Shown: positions 23,233-30,844 of the stretch, in pieces
Position numbering within the stretch: position 1 is the stretch's first letter
Layout of the letters: every line of letters starts with the position of its first letter
Position numbers and translations under genes: made by a program
The notes under the pieces: generated by a model
Database searches by the model: none
What the model saw: only the letters and a program-made list of their open reading frames with translations
Told to the model about the DNA's origin: nothing
NCBI GenBank assembly: GCA_963827705.1
Contig: CAWHBN010000013.1
Location: 248,001 to 312,000, forward strand
Direction of reading: 5' to 3'
DNA: 64,000 bases
Source of the DNA: JACDAN01 sp963827705
GTDB lineage: Bacteria > Actinomycetota > Thermoleophilia > Gaiellales > Gaiellaceae

Positions 23233-24690
23233 CTAGGCCTTCGCCTTCGCGCGCGCCTGCTTGCGTGCGTGCTGCTTGATGAAGCGCTCGACCCCGTCGA
23301 ACGCGTCGCCGTCGTCGATCTGCTTCGGCGGCGACTTCATCAGGTAGGCGCTCGGCGCCTCGAGCGCGCCGCCGATCCCGTTGTTCATGGCGAGCTTCGC
23401 GAGCCGGACTGCGTCGATCACGATCCCGGCAGAGTTGGGCGAGTCCCAGACCTCGAGCTTGAGCTCGACGTTGAGCGGGACGTTGCCGAAGCTCGAGCCC
23501 TCCATCCGGATATAGGCCCACTTGCGGTCGGTGAGCCACGGCACGTAGTCCGACGGCCCGACGTGGACGTTCTTCTCGCCCATGTCGTAGTCGAGCACCG
23601 AGGTCACGGCGTTGGTCTTCGAGATCTTCTTGGACTCGAGCCGCTCGCGCTCCAGCATGTTCAGGAAGTCGGAGTTGCCGCCGACGTTCAGCTGCATCGT
23701 CCGGTCGAGCTTGACGCCGCGGTCGCGGAAGATCTGTGTCAGCGCGCGATGCGTGATCGTCGCGCCGACCTGCGACTTGATGTCGTCGCCGATGATCGGC
23801 AGGCCGCGGTCCTCGAAGCGCTTGCGGAAGTAGCCGCCCTTCGCGATGAAGACCGGCATGCAGTTCACCATCGCGCAGCCCGCCTGCAGGATCTGCTCCG
23901 TGTACCACTTCGTCGCCTCTTCCGAGCCGACGGGGAGGTAGTTGACGACGACGTCCGTGCCGGTCTCCTGGAGGATCCGCACGACATCGTCGGTGTCGCC
24001 GGTGGCCTTCTCGACGACCTCGGAGATGTACTTGCCGAGCCCATCGTGGGTCATGCCGCGCGACACGGTGACGCCCGTCTTCGGGACGTCGGCGAACTTG
24101 TACGTGTCGTTCGGGTGTGCCCAGATCGCCTCGGAGAGGTCCTTGCCGACCTTGTCGGTCGTGACGTCGAAGGCCGCCGTGAACTCGATGTCGCGGACGT
24201 GGTAGCCGCCGAGGTCGACGTGCATCAGGCCCGGGACGAACTCCTCCGCCGGCGCGTCCTTGTAGAACTCGACGCCCTGGAGGAGGGAGTTGGCGCAGTT
24301 GCCGACGCCGACGATCGCCACGCGCACCTTGTCCTCGCTGCGCGGCGCTTTGCCGTTCGTTGCTGCCATTGGTTGGGTGCTCCCCTCTCCGGCCGAGAGG
24401 CTCTCGGCCAGGATCTCGTTGATGAGCTCGTTGGTGTTCGCGCCGCGGTCTGCGGCGCGCTGCTGAAGCCGGTCCTTGAGGTCTGCAGGCATCCGCAGCA
24501 GGACGTCGCCTTCGCCCTTGGGCGGCGTGCCCTTCCGGCCGCTCGGCTCGAAGGGGACGGCGAAGCGGGACGCCAGGATCCCGACCGCGACGTCGTTCAG
24601 GTTGCTCCCGCGGTCGGCCACTTCGGCTGCCAGTTGCGCCTTCAGCTCGCCCGGCATCCGGACGAGCACGTCTTTCCTGCTAGCACTCAA
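23233..24690 (-). CDS. Inositol-1-phosphate synthase with two N-terminal RHH domains
   Basis: 485 residues. From about residue 121 it is a myo-inositol-1-phosphate synthase (VRVAIVGVGNCANSLLQGV, VVVNYLPVGSEEATKWY, IIGDDIKSQVGAT, LNVGGNSDFLNM), which makes inositol-1-phosphate from glucose-6-phosphate. The first 100 residues hold two tandem ribbon-helix-helix repeats (DVLVRMPGELKAQL and DVLLRMPADLKDRL, each followed by a second helix), a DNA-binding fold not usual in this enzyme. The TTG start lies 8 bases after TATCCT; a GTG at 24669 preceded by AGGAAAG is an alternative. An internal ATG at 24369, with GAGAGGGGAG upstream, could also yield the enzyme alone. Gene order after pgsA supports inositol-lipid synthesis. 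Confidence 0.88.
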   Translation of the reverse strand: MSASRKDVLVRMPGELKAQLAAEVADRGSNLNDVAVGILASRFAVPFEPSGRKGTPPKGEGDVLLRMPADLKDRLQQRAADRGANTNELINEILAESLSAGEGSTQPMAATNGKAPRSEDKVRVAIVGVGNCANSLLQGVEFYKDAPAEEFVPGLMHVDLGGYHVRDIEFTAAFDVTTDKVGKDLSEAIWAHPNDTYKFADVPKTGVTVSRGMTHDGLGKYISEVVEKATGDTDDVVRILQETGTDVVVNYLPVGSEEATKWYTEQILQAGCAMVNCMPVFIAKGGYFRKRFEDRGLPIIGDDIKSQVGATITHRALTQIFRDRGVKLDRTMQLNVGGNSDFLNMLERERLESKKISKTNAVTSVLDYDMGEKNVHVGPSDYVPWLTDRKWAYIRMEGSSFGNVPLNVELKLEVWDSPNSAGIVIDAVRLAKLAMNNGIGGALEAPSAYLMKSPPKQIDDGDAFDGVERFIKQHARKQARAKAKA

Positions 24691-24704
24691 GTGCTAGCAG
24701 GATA
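24676..24704 (-). promoter_or_regulatory. Operator palindrome over the -10 box of the RHH-synthase gene
   Basis: A 26-bp palindrome at 24676-24701 (CCTGCTAGCACT, CA, AGTGCTAGCAGG) has 12-bp perfect arms. It overlaps the minus-strand -10 TATCCT (24704-24699) and the TTG start at 24690. RHH proteins typically repress their own promoters through such palindromes, so autoregulation by the encoded RHH domains is a reasonable inference. Confidence 0.7.
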
Positions 24705-24706
24705 CC

Positions 24707-25339
24707 CTAGTGCTGCTTCAGCTGCTGCCGGACGTGCAGGACGCGCTGGACGACGGTCGTCCAGGCGGTCACGTTCAGCAGGTACACGGCCCAGGGGAGC
24801 AGCCCCCAGGGCGCGAGGAAGAGGCCGGAGACGATCACGACTACCCGCTCGGCCCTGCTTCCGAGGCCCACGTCGCCCTTCAAGCCCAGGGCCTCCGCGC
24901 GGGCCCGCGTGTAGCTGACGAGGAACGAGGCGGTCATCGCCGCGAAGGCGGCGCCCAGCGCGACCTCGTTCCCGTCCCGGGCGAAGACGAGCGCGATCGC
25001 CGCGAGCATCGCCGCCTCGCCGATGCGGTCGGTCGTCGAGTCGAGGAAGGCGCCGAACGGCGTTCCGCGCCCGCTCTGCCGTGCCAGCGCTCCGTCGAGC
25101 ACGTCGAGGAGCGACCCCGCCCAGAAGAGGATCGCACCGGTCCAGAACCAGAGGATCTCGTTGCGGTACTCGAAGTAGACGGAGACGGCCGCCAGGAAGC
25201 AGATCGTGAGGCCGAGCGCCGTGAGCGCATCGGGCGTCACCCGCGTCCGGGCGAGCCCGCGCATCGAGCGGGACGCCAGGCGGCGGACGCCGGTGGTGTA
25301 GCCCTCCTTGACGCGCACGAGCGCGGTTTCGCGCGGCAC
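24707..25339 (-). CDS. pgsA: Phosphatidylinositol-phosphate synthase (CDP-alcohol phosphatidyltransferase)
   Basis: 210 residues with about six membrane helices. The CDP-alcohol phosphotransferase signature is intact: D-G-x2-A-R-x8-G-x3-D-x3-D in LDGALARQSGRGTPFGAFLD plus STTD, near residue 80. Actinobacterial members of this length join CDP-diacylglycerol to inositol-1-phosphate, the product of the downstream synthase. The start follows the PAP2 stop by one base. Assignment to inositol-phosphate rather than glycerol-phosphate rests mainly on the neighbour. Confidence 0.86.
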   Translation of the reverse strand: MPRETALVRVKEGYTTGVRRLASRSMRGLARTRVTPDALTALGLTICFLAAVSVYFEYRNEILWFWTGAILFWAGSLLDVLDGALARQSGRGTPFGAFLDSTTDRIGEAAMLAAIALVFARDGNEVALGAAFAAMTASFLVSYTRARAEALGLKGDVGLGSRAERVVVIVSGLFLAPWGLLPWAVYLLNVTAWTTVVQRVLHVRQQLKQH

Positions 25340-25340
25340 G

Positions 25341-26105
25341 CTAGGTCGCGGCGGCGGGGGTCCTTCGCCGGGCGAAGAAGCGCCGCACCTCGTCCCGGTA
25401 GACGATCGGCGCCGCGACGCCGGCGACGAGGATCCCGGCGGCGATGTCGAGCCAGAAGTGGTTGCCGGTCGCCATCACCGAGATCCAGACCCAGACCGGC
25501 CAGGCGAGCCAGATCGCCTTCATGATCGACGAGCGCACGAAGACCGCCAGCGCGATCCCGACGATCAGCGCATCCGCTGAGTGGAGGCTCGGCATGGCGG
25601 CGTACGGGTTCGACGCGAGCTGGATGAAGCTCGAGCCGTGGTTCGGTGAGCCGAGCGAGGCGAGCGTGTCGACGAAGCCGAACTCGGGCAGCATCCGCGG
25701 CGGCGCGGTCGGCAGCAGGACGTATCCGATCAGCCCGATCACGTTCGTGAGGATGAGGACGTTGCGGAAGCGGATGAACGAACCGTGCCGGCGCAGGTAC
25801 ACCCACAGCAGCGCGACGCCCACCACCGCGAACTGGGAGAGCCAGTACGTCCACTGCATGGACACCGCGATGGAGTGAGACGACTGGACCCAGCTCTGCA
25901 GCGACAGTTCCCAGAGCCCCGTCGCGCGCCGCTCGAAGTCGACGATCCCGCGCGCGTTGTCGAACGCCGCCCGGTCATCCCGGTCGGCGATGCCCCGCGC
26001 AATCTGGTACGCGAAGACGAATCCGAACCAGATCAGGAGCTGGCGGAAGAGATCGAGCCATCCGCGGGGGAGCTGACGGCTGACGGCTGCGGCAGCGGCG
26101 CTCAA
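25341..26105 (-). CDS. PAP2/AUR1-like membrane phosphotransferase
   Basis: 254 residues with five to six membrane helices. PAP2_3 (inositolphosphotransferase/AUR1-like) motifs: LLPTAPPRMLPEFGFVD near residue 130, YAAMPSLHSADAL near 168 and ATGNHFWLDIAAG near 212, giving the two catalytic histidines and the aspartate. AUR1-type enzymes move phosphoinositol to a lipid acceptor; simple phosphatases share the fold. The position upstream of PIP synthase and inositol-1-phosphate synthase favours an inositol-lipid role. The TTG start follows TAAACT by 7 bases, so it is probably leaderless. Confidence 0.82.
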   Translation of the reverse strand: MSAAAAAVSRQLPRGWLDLFRQLLIWFGFVFAYQIARGIADRDDRAAFDNARGIVDFERRATGLWELSLQSWVQSSHSIAVSMQWTYWLSQFAVVGVALLWVYLRRHGSFIRFRNVLILTNVIGLIGYVLLPTAPPRMLPEFGFVDTLASLGSPNHGSSFIQLASNPYAAMPSLHSADALIVGIALAVFVRSSIMKAIWLAWPVWVWISVMATGNHFWLDIAAGILVAGVAAPIVYRDEVRRFFARRRTPAAAT

Positions 26106-26147
26106 GCGGCGAAGTTTACTGTCGGCCGCGGAAGTACCGAAGCTTCG

Positions 26148-26963
26148 ATGACGGAATACTCACGCCAGGCGATCCGCCAGAGCGGCTACCTCCGAGCGGG
26201 GTTCGCCGACCACTACGACGCGTTCAGGCCCTCGCCGCCGGCAGTCCTGCTCGACGCCCTGGCGCGGTACGCCGGCTGCGCGGAGCCCGCCCGGGTGGTC
26301 GATCTCGGCAGTGGCACCGGGCTCTCGACGAGGGCGTGGGCGGATCGGGCGGGCGAGGTGATCGGTGTCGAGCCGAACCCGGAGATGCGGAAGGTCGCCG
26401 ACCGCCGGACCGAGCAACCGAACGTTCGCTACGTGGAGGCGTTCGCGAGTGACACCGGCCTCGAAGCGGCGAGCGCCGACGTCGTCACCTGCTCGCAGTC
26501 GTTTCACTGGATGGAGCGCGAGCCCGTCCTGGCCGAAGCCGCACGGATCCTCAGAGAAGGCGGGATCTTCGCAGCGTACGACTACGACTTTCCCGCGCTG
26601 ATCCACCCAGAAGTTGACGCGGCGTTCGTAGCGCATCTCGAGCTTCGGCGGAGACACCGCGACGCGCAGAACGTGGAGGCCGGCTGGACGCGCACGCCGA
26701 AGACCGGCCACCTCGACGCCATCCGCGAGAGCGGACTCTTCGCCTACGCGCGCGAGTTCGTCGTCCACGACGAGCTCGAAGCGGGCGCCGAGGAGATCGT
26801 CGGATTCGCGCGGAGCCTCGGCCTCGTGCCGGAACTGCTCGCGCTGGGAGTCTCCGAGGACGATCTCGGGCTGGCCGCGCTCGACGAAACCGTCCGCCGC
26901 GTGATCGGCGATCGGCGGGTGCCGAGCCTCTGGGGCTACCGCGCCCGGCTCGGTGTTCGCTAG
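26148..26963 (+). CDS. Class I SAM-dependent methyltransferase
   Basis: 271 residues. SAM-binding motif VVDLGSGTGLSTRAWADRA near residue 50, acidic motif VIGVEPNPEMRKVA, then VTCSQSFHWMEREPVLAEAA and a typical AARILREGGIFAAYDYD. This is a methyltransferase type 11-like protein of the family that includes yeast trans-aconitate methyltransferase; the substrate cannot be told. The ATG at 26148 is preferred because the frame upstream is antisense to the PAP2 gene. It converges on moaA with overlapping stop codons. Confidence 0.88.
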   Translation: MTEYSRQAIRQSGYLRAGFADHYDAFRPSPPAVLLDALARYAGCAEPARVVDLGSGTGLSTRAWADRAGEVIGVEPNPEMRKVADRRTEQPNVRYVEAFASDTGLEAASADVVTCSQSFHWMEREPVLAEAARILREGGIFAAYDYDFPALIHPEVDAAFVAHLELRRRHRDAQNVEAGWTRTPKTGHLDAIRESGLFAYAREFVVHDELEAGAEEIVGFARSLGLVPELLALGVSEDDLGLAALDETVRRVIGDRRVPSLWGYRARLGVR

Positions 26964-27949
26964 CCGCCGATCTGGGACATCGAGCGCGACGCGCGGACGA
27001 AGCCTGGGTCGTTGATGCGGTGCTTCAGCTCCTTGTGCTTCACGGCCCAGCGGAGGAGGCCCGCGAGCTCGTCGTCGCTCGCGCCCTCGCGCAGCGGCGT
27101 CTTGAGATCCCACTCCCGGCGCGAGAAGAGGCAGGTGCGAAGCTGGCCGTCCGCGGTCAGCCGGATCCTGTCGCAGGACGAGCAGAACGGCTCCGACACC
27201 GGGTTCACGAACCCAATCTCGCCCTTGCCGTCGGCGAACCGGAAGCGGCGCGCCGTGGACGATGCCTTCGCGGGGATCTCCTCGAGCGGCCAGTGCTCCT
27301 CGATCAGCGCGCGGATCTCGGCTCCGGTGAGGACGTCGTCACCGGCCCAGCGCTCCTCTGCGTCGAGGGGCATGAACTCGATGAACCGGACGACGTACGG
27401 CTTGCGGCGGGCGAGCTCGGCGAGCGCCGGCACCTCCTCCTCGGTGAAGCCGCGGATCGCGACGCAGTTGATCTTGATCGGCCGCAGCTGCGGGTGTGCC
27501 TCGGCCGCCTCCAGCCCGGCGAGCACCCGGTCGAGCGCGTCGCGTCGTGTGATCTCGGCGAAGCGGACGTGCGACAGCGAGTCGAGCGAGACGTTCAGAC
27601 GCCGCAGCCCGGCGTCGACGAGTGGCCCGGCGAAGCGGTCGAGCAAGACGCCGTTCGTCGTCAACGAGAGATCGGTGACGCCTGAGATCCCCGAGAGCAT
27701 CGAGACGAGGACCGGGAGGTCGCGGCGGGCGAGCGGCTCGCCGCCGGTCAGCCGTACCTCTTCGACGCCCATCCCGGCGAGCACGGACACGACGCGGGAG
27801 AGCTCCTCGAAGGTCAGGAGCTCGTCGCGGCCGAGCCACTCGAGCCCCTCGGCCGGCATGCAGTAGCGGCAGCGGAAGTTGCACTTGTCGGTCACGGAGA
27901 CGCGCACGCTCTTGATCTCGCGCCCCCAGCCGTCCGTGAGCGAATCCAT
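26960..27949 (-). CDS. moaA: GTP 3',8-cyclase (molybdenum cofactor)
   Basis: 329 residues, a radical-SAM enzyme for the first step of molybdenum cofactor synthesis. The SAM cluster motif C-x3-C-x2-C is in DKCNFRCRYCMPAEG near residue 21; a second iron-sulphur site is FCSSCDRIRLTADGQLRTC near 250. The chain ends in Gly-Gly, which is needed in this family for activity. TAGGCT ends 6 bases before the ATG, so it appears leaderless. No other molybdenum cofactor gene is in the window. Confidence 0.95.
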   Translation of the reverse strand: MDSLTDGWGREIKSVRVSVTDKCNFRCRYCMPAEGLEWLGRDELLTFEELSRVVSVLAGMGVEEVRLTGGEPLARRDLPVLVSMLSGISGVTDLSLTTNGVLLDRFAGPLVDAGLRRLNVSLDSLSHVRFAEITRRDALDRVLAGLEAAEAHPQLRPIKINCVAIRGFTEEEVPALAELARRKPYVVRFIEFMPLDAEERWAGDDVLTGAEIRALIEEHWPLEEIPAKASSTARRFRFADGKGEIGFVNPVSEPFCSSCDRIRLTADGQLRTCLFSRREWDLKTPLREGASDDELAGLLRWAVKHKELKHRINDPGFVRASRSMSQIGG

Positions 27950-27961
27950 GCAAGGAGCCTA
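27950..27961 (-). promoter_or_regulatory. Leaderless -10 box, moaA
   Basis: Minus-strand TAGGCT (27961-27956), 6 bases, ATG at 27949. Confidence 0.5.
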
Positions 27962-28026
27962 GCGTCAGGTTTGACGGTTGCACGTCGCGAAACACTGCGG
28001 TCACCTACTCCTGGAAGGAGCACGTG

Positions 28027-28185
28027 ATGTCGAATCTCGACGAGGAAGGCCAGGGCGGCGCCAGCGAGGAAGGCGGCATGGCCGGCGGCACCGAGGACGA
28101 AGGCGACATGGGCGGCGGCTCGGAGGGCGGCATGGGCGGCGGCACCGACGACGACGAGACGGGCGGCGGCAGCGAGGCCAGCTGA
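28027..28185 (+). CDS. Gly/Asp/Glu-rich microprotein
   Basis: A 52-residue frame beginning MSNLDEEGQGGASEEGG. It consists almost wholly of Gly, Asp, Glu, Ser, Thr and Met in irregular repeats (GGMAGGTEDEGDMGGG, then GGMGGGTDDDETGGG) and has no hydrophobic core or basic residue, so it should be disordered and strongly acidic. A strong Shine-Dalgarno sequence (GGAAGGAG, seven bases upstream of the ATG) is rare in this window and is my main reason for calling it. No function can be assigned. It may instead be a low-complexity artefact. Confidence 0.55.
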   Translation: MSNLDEEGQGGASEEGGMAGGTEDEGDMGGGSEGGMGGGTDDDETGGGSEAS

Positions 28186-28209
28186 TTACTCCGACGAGCC
28201 TCTGAAGTC

Positions 28210-28285
28210 CAAGTAACAGTCTGTTACTTGCCTCCCGCGGCCGCCCGGCGAGCGGCACTGCGGGGTTAGTAACAGACTGTTACTA
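28210..28285. repeat. Pair of inverted palindromes upstream of the EamA gene
   Basis: CAAGTAACA-GTC-TGTTACTTG (28210-28230) and TAGTAACA-GAC-TGTTACTA (28267-28285). The 17-base cores are exact reverse complements of each other, and each is a palindrome. The right one covers the expected -35 region of the gene starting at 28313. They may be operators or a second REP-like family (compare the AGTGACAGTCAC ends at 18964). Confidence 0.65.
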
Positions 28286-28300
28286 GCCGGTCCCGGCACC

Positions 28301-28312
28301 TAGGATCTCCCC
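28301..28312 (+). promoter_or_regulatory. Leaderless -10 box, EamA transporter
   Basis: TAGGAT (28301-28306), 6 bases, GTG at 28313. Confidence 0.55.
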
Positions 28313-29206
28313 GTGGCGACCGCCGCGCTGATCCTCGTCACGGCGGTCTGGGGCATCACGTTCGTCCAGGTCAAGGACGCGGTCGAGCTCTACCCGTTCC
28401 TTGCGTTCCTCGCGATCCGGTACCTGATCGCAACTGCTGCCCTGGCTCCGATCGCCTTGCGGCGCCTTGGGGGTTTCGGCCGCGACGGGCTCGTCGCCGG
28501 CTCGGTCCTCGGCGTCTTGATCGCGCTCGGGATCGGGCTGCAGACAGCGGGCCTCGAGCGTACGACGGTCACCAGCACGGGCTTCATCACGGGCCTGTAC
28601 GTGCTGTTCACGCCGCTGCTGGGCCTTGCGCTCTTCCGGACGCCGATCCCGCGATCGCTGTGGGCCGGAGTCGCGCTCGCGCTCCTCGGGCTCGCGCTCC
28701 TCTCGGGTGTCCCGCAGGGCTCAGGGCGAGGAGACCTGCTCGTCCTGATCAGCGCGTTCGTGCAGGCCTTCCACATCGTGATGGTGGAGCGGTACGCGAA
28801 CCGCTTCGACGTCTTCGCGCTGACCTTCATGCAGGTGGCGGCCGCCGCAGTCGCGTTCGGGGCCGTCTCCCTCGCGTTCGAGGAGTTGACCGTTCCTCGA
28901 GGATGGACGGTCTGGTCAGCGCTGATCGTGACCGGCCTGTTCGCCGTGGCCTTCGCCTACGTCGTCCAGGTCTGGGCGCAGCGCCGAGTCAGCGCCACCC
29001 GGATCGCGATCGTCTTCTCGCTCGAGACCGTGTTCGCGGGGCTCTTCGGCTACCTGCTCGCCGGTGACCGGCTCGGCGCGCTCGGGTTCGCGGGCTGTGC
29101 GGCGATCTTCGCGGGGATCGTCGTCGCCGAGCCCGCCGCTGCCTCGACGCTCAGACGGTTGGTCGGACGCCCCGCGCCCGAGCCCGAGCCTCGACCTCGC
29201 GGATGA
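28313..29206 (+). CDS. EamA/DMT family transporter
   Basis: 297 residues with ten predicted membrane segments in two EamA repeats (LILVTAVWGITFVQVKDAVE in the first; LVLISAFVQAFHIVMVERYA opening the second). DMT transporters export small metabolites; substrate unknown. The GTG start follows a TAGGAT box by 6 bases, and paired palindromes lie upstream, so a repressor may act here. The C-terminal 18 residues overlap the convergent GrpB-family gene by 56 bases. Confidence 0.9.
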   Translation: MATAALILVTAVWGITFVQVKDAVELYPFLAFLAIRYLIATAALAPIALRRLGGFGRDGLVAGSVLGVLIALGIGLQTAGLERTTVTSTGFITGLYVLFTPLLGLALFRTPIPRSLWAGVALALLGLALLSGVPQGSGRGDLLVLISAFVQAFHIVMVERYANRFDVFALTFMQVAAAAVAFGAVSLAFEELTVPRGWTVWSALIVTGLFAVAFAYVVQVWAQRRVSATRIAIVFSLETVFAGLFGYLLAGDRLGALGFAGCAAIFAGIVVAEPAAASTLRRLVGRPAPEPEPRPRG

Positions 29207-29675
29207 ACGGCGTCTTCAGCTCGGTGTAGACGTCGCGCGGGTGGCCCTCGGCGGCCAGCCCCCGCTTGAACGCGGCGTAGCGCTCGCGCTCCTCGGTGTC
29301 CGAGCGCAGCGCGTCCCTGAAGGTCAGCTGCCGCTCCCAGTGCTCGGACCCGTGGGTCACGACGTGGACGTGGATCGTCCGCGGCTCCTTGCGGAAGAAC
29401 AGCCGACCGGGGAGGCCGTACTCCCCGAGGAACTCGTAGCCCAGGCCTTGCATCGCGTCGACCTGCTCCTTCGAGAGCTCGAGCTCTCTGACTCCGACGA
29501 GCACGTCGACGATCGGCTTGGAGCAGAGCCCGGGCACTGACGTCGAGCCGATGTGCTCGATCCCGACCGCCTGCTCGCCGAAGATCCCCGCCAGCCTGAC
29601 CCGCTCCTGTTCGTAGAGCTCGGCCCAGCTCGGATCGTGGTCGACGAGCTCTATGACTTCAGAACTGCCACTCAC
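29151..29675 (-). CDS. GrpB/UPF0157 family protein
   Basis: 174 residues. Family motifs: VDHDPSWAELYEQER at the N-terminus, GIEHIGSTSVPGLCSKPIVD near residue 38 (a nucleotidyltransferase-like GS...D pattern) and HVHVVTHGSEHWERQLTFRD near 100. The biochemical role is unknown; despite the name it is unrelated to GrpE. It overlaps the end of the aminopeptidase gene by 17 bases and converges on the EamA gene. Confidence 0.9.
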   Translation of the reverse strand: MSGSSEVIELVDHDPSWAELYEQERVRLAGIFGEQAVGIEHIGSTSVPGLCSKPIVDVLVGVRELELSKEQVDAMQGLGYEFLGEYGLPGRLFFRKEPRTIHVHVVTHGSEHWERQLTFRDALRSDTEERERYAAFKRGLAAEGHPRDVYTELKTPFIREVEARARARGVRPTV

Positions 29676-30756
29676 CGTTTTCCTGGACGATCTCGCCGTC
29701 GCATTCGATGCGGCCGCCTTTGCGCAGGTCTTTGACCATGTCCCAGTGCACGGCGCTGACGTTCTTGCCGCCGATGGTGGGCAAGCCGGCGCCGACCGCG
29801 AGGTGGATCGTCCCGTACATCTTCTCGTCGAACAGCGTGTTCTTCATGTAGCGCTGGATGCCGGGGTTGCAGCCGATCCCGTACTCGCCGAGGATCCGCG
29901 CGCCCTCGTCCCGGTCGAGCTTTGCGAACAGCGCCTCCTCGTTGCTCGTCGCCGACGCCTCGACGACCTTGCCGCCCTCGTAGCGCATGCGGACGTTGTC
30001 GACGAGGTCCGGCTCCTGGTACGCGGGGTACTCGATGAAGCTGACGGTGCCATCGGTCGAATCCTCGACGGGGCTGTAGAAGACCTCGCCGCCGGGCATG
30101 TTCGCGTGGCCGTCGTCGACCTCGCCCTCGCGTCCAACGAGGCTGAATCGGAGGTCGGTCTCGGCGCCCACGATGCGTACCTCATCGGCACGGTCGAAGC
30201 GATCCTTGATCCGCTTCATCTTCTCGCCCTCCGCGTCCCAGTCGAGGAGGACGGCGCCGTACAGGAAGTCCTCGAACGCCTCGTTCGTCAGGCCCGCCTC
30301 CTGCGCGAGGGCGGGGCAGGGGAAGCGGCAGGTCACCCACGGGATCTCCATCCGCAGCCGGCGCTGGAGGAACTTCGCGTGGGCCTTGTTGAGCGCCTCG
30401 CGCTTCTCCGCCGGGACGTCGGCGCCGGTGCGCGGGTTCTCCGGCGCGCCGAGCAGCATCCAGGCGTCGACGTTGTCCCAGGCGTACTGGTCGACCGGAG
30501 CGACTGTCTCCAGGAGCTCGAGCGGCGCCTCCTTCGCCCAGGTCCAGTTGAACGGCAGCTGCTCCATCGCGTAGCTGAAGCGGACGATCGGGTACGCCTT
30601 GCGGCTTCCGATCAGGCGCACGACCTCCTCGAGCAGCGGCCTCGCGGCCGGCTGCGAGATGACCATGACCTGCCAGTCCGGCTGGACGTCGATCGAGCGC
30701 TCGACCAGCAGTCGGGCGTATTCCTGGACGCGCGAGTCGGCCACGATCTGCGGCAT
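29659..30756 (-). CDS. M29 family aminopeptidase
   Basis: 365 residues, the normal length for thermophilic-type M29 enzymes (aminopeptidase T/PepS). Metal-binding segments: NMPGGEVFYSP (about residue 220), EYGIGCNPGI (about 290), YGTIHLAVGAG (about 315) and AVHWDMVKD (about 335). It removes N-terminal residues from peptides in the cytoplasm. The 88-base gap to the divergent dnaK gene must hold both promoters. Confidence 0.9.
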   Translation of the reverse strand: MPQIVADSRVQEYARLLVERSIDVQPDWQVMVISQPAARPLLEEVVRLIGSRKAYPIVRFSYAMEQLPFNWTWAKEAPLELLETVAPVDQYAWDNVDAWMLLGAPENPRTGADVPAEKREALNKAHAKFLQRRLRMEIPWVTCRFPCPALAQEAGLTNEAFEDFLYGAVLLDWDAEGEKMKRIKDRFDRADEVRIVGAETDLRFSLVGREGEVDDGHANMPGGEVFYSPVEDSTDGTVSFIEYPAYQEPDLVDNVRMRYEGGKVVEASATSNEEALFAKLDRDEGARILGEYGIGCNPGIQRYMKNTLFDEKMYGTIHLAVGAGLPTIGGKNVSAVHWDMVKDLRKGGRIECDGEIVQENGEWQF

Positions 30757-30800
30757 TCAAGCACGAAGCGACCTGCATCCATACTTGCTACGATCCCGCT

Positions 30801-30835
30801 TAGATTTTCTGCAAGTCAAGCACAGAGACGGAAGG
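30801..30835 (+). promoter_or_regulatory. Possible dnaK promoter and HspR half-sites
   Basis: TAGATT at 30801-30806 could be a -10 box, followed at 30812-30819 by AGTCAAG, one mismatch from the ACTCAAG arm of the HspR operator HAIR. A related TTCAAG lies at 30755. The full CTTGAGT-N7-ACTCAAG operator is not present, so this is tentative. Confidence 0.3.
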
Positions 30836-30844
30836 AACGCACAC

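Noticed and set aside
24676..24701. CIRCE element for HrcA
   Set aside because: The half-sites resemble TTAGCACTC/GAGTGCTAA, but the 9-base spacer is absent and no hrcA or groE gene is near.
28001..28258. Arg/Pro-rich 85-codon frame on the minus strand
   Set aside because: It is the complement of the Gly/Asp repeats of the microprotein and has no start signal.
30757..30844. Complete HAIR operator for HspR
   Set aside because: Only isolated half-site-like sequences are seen; CTTGAGT-N7-ACTCAAG is not present.
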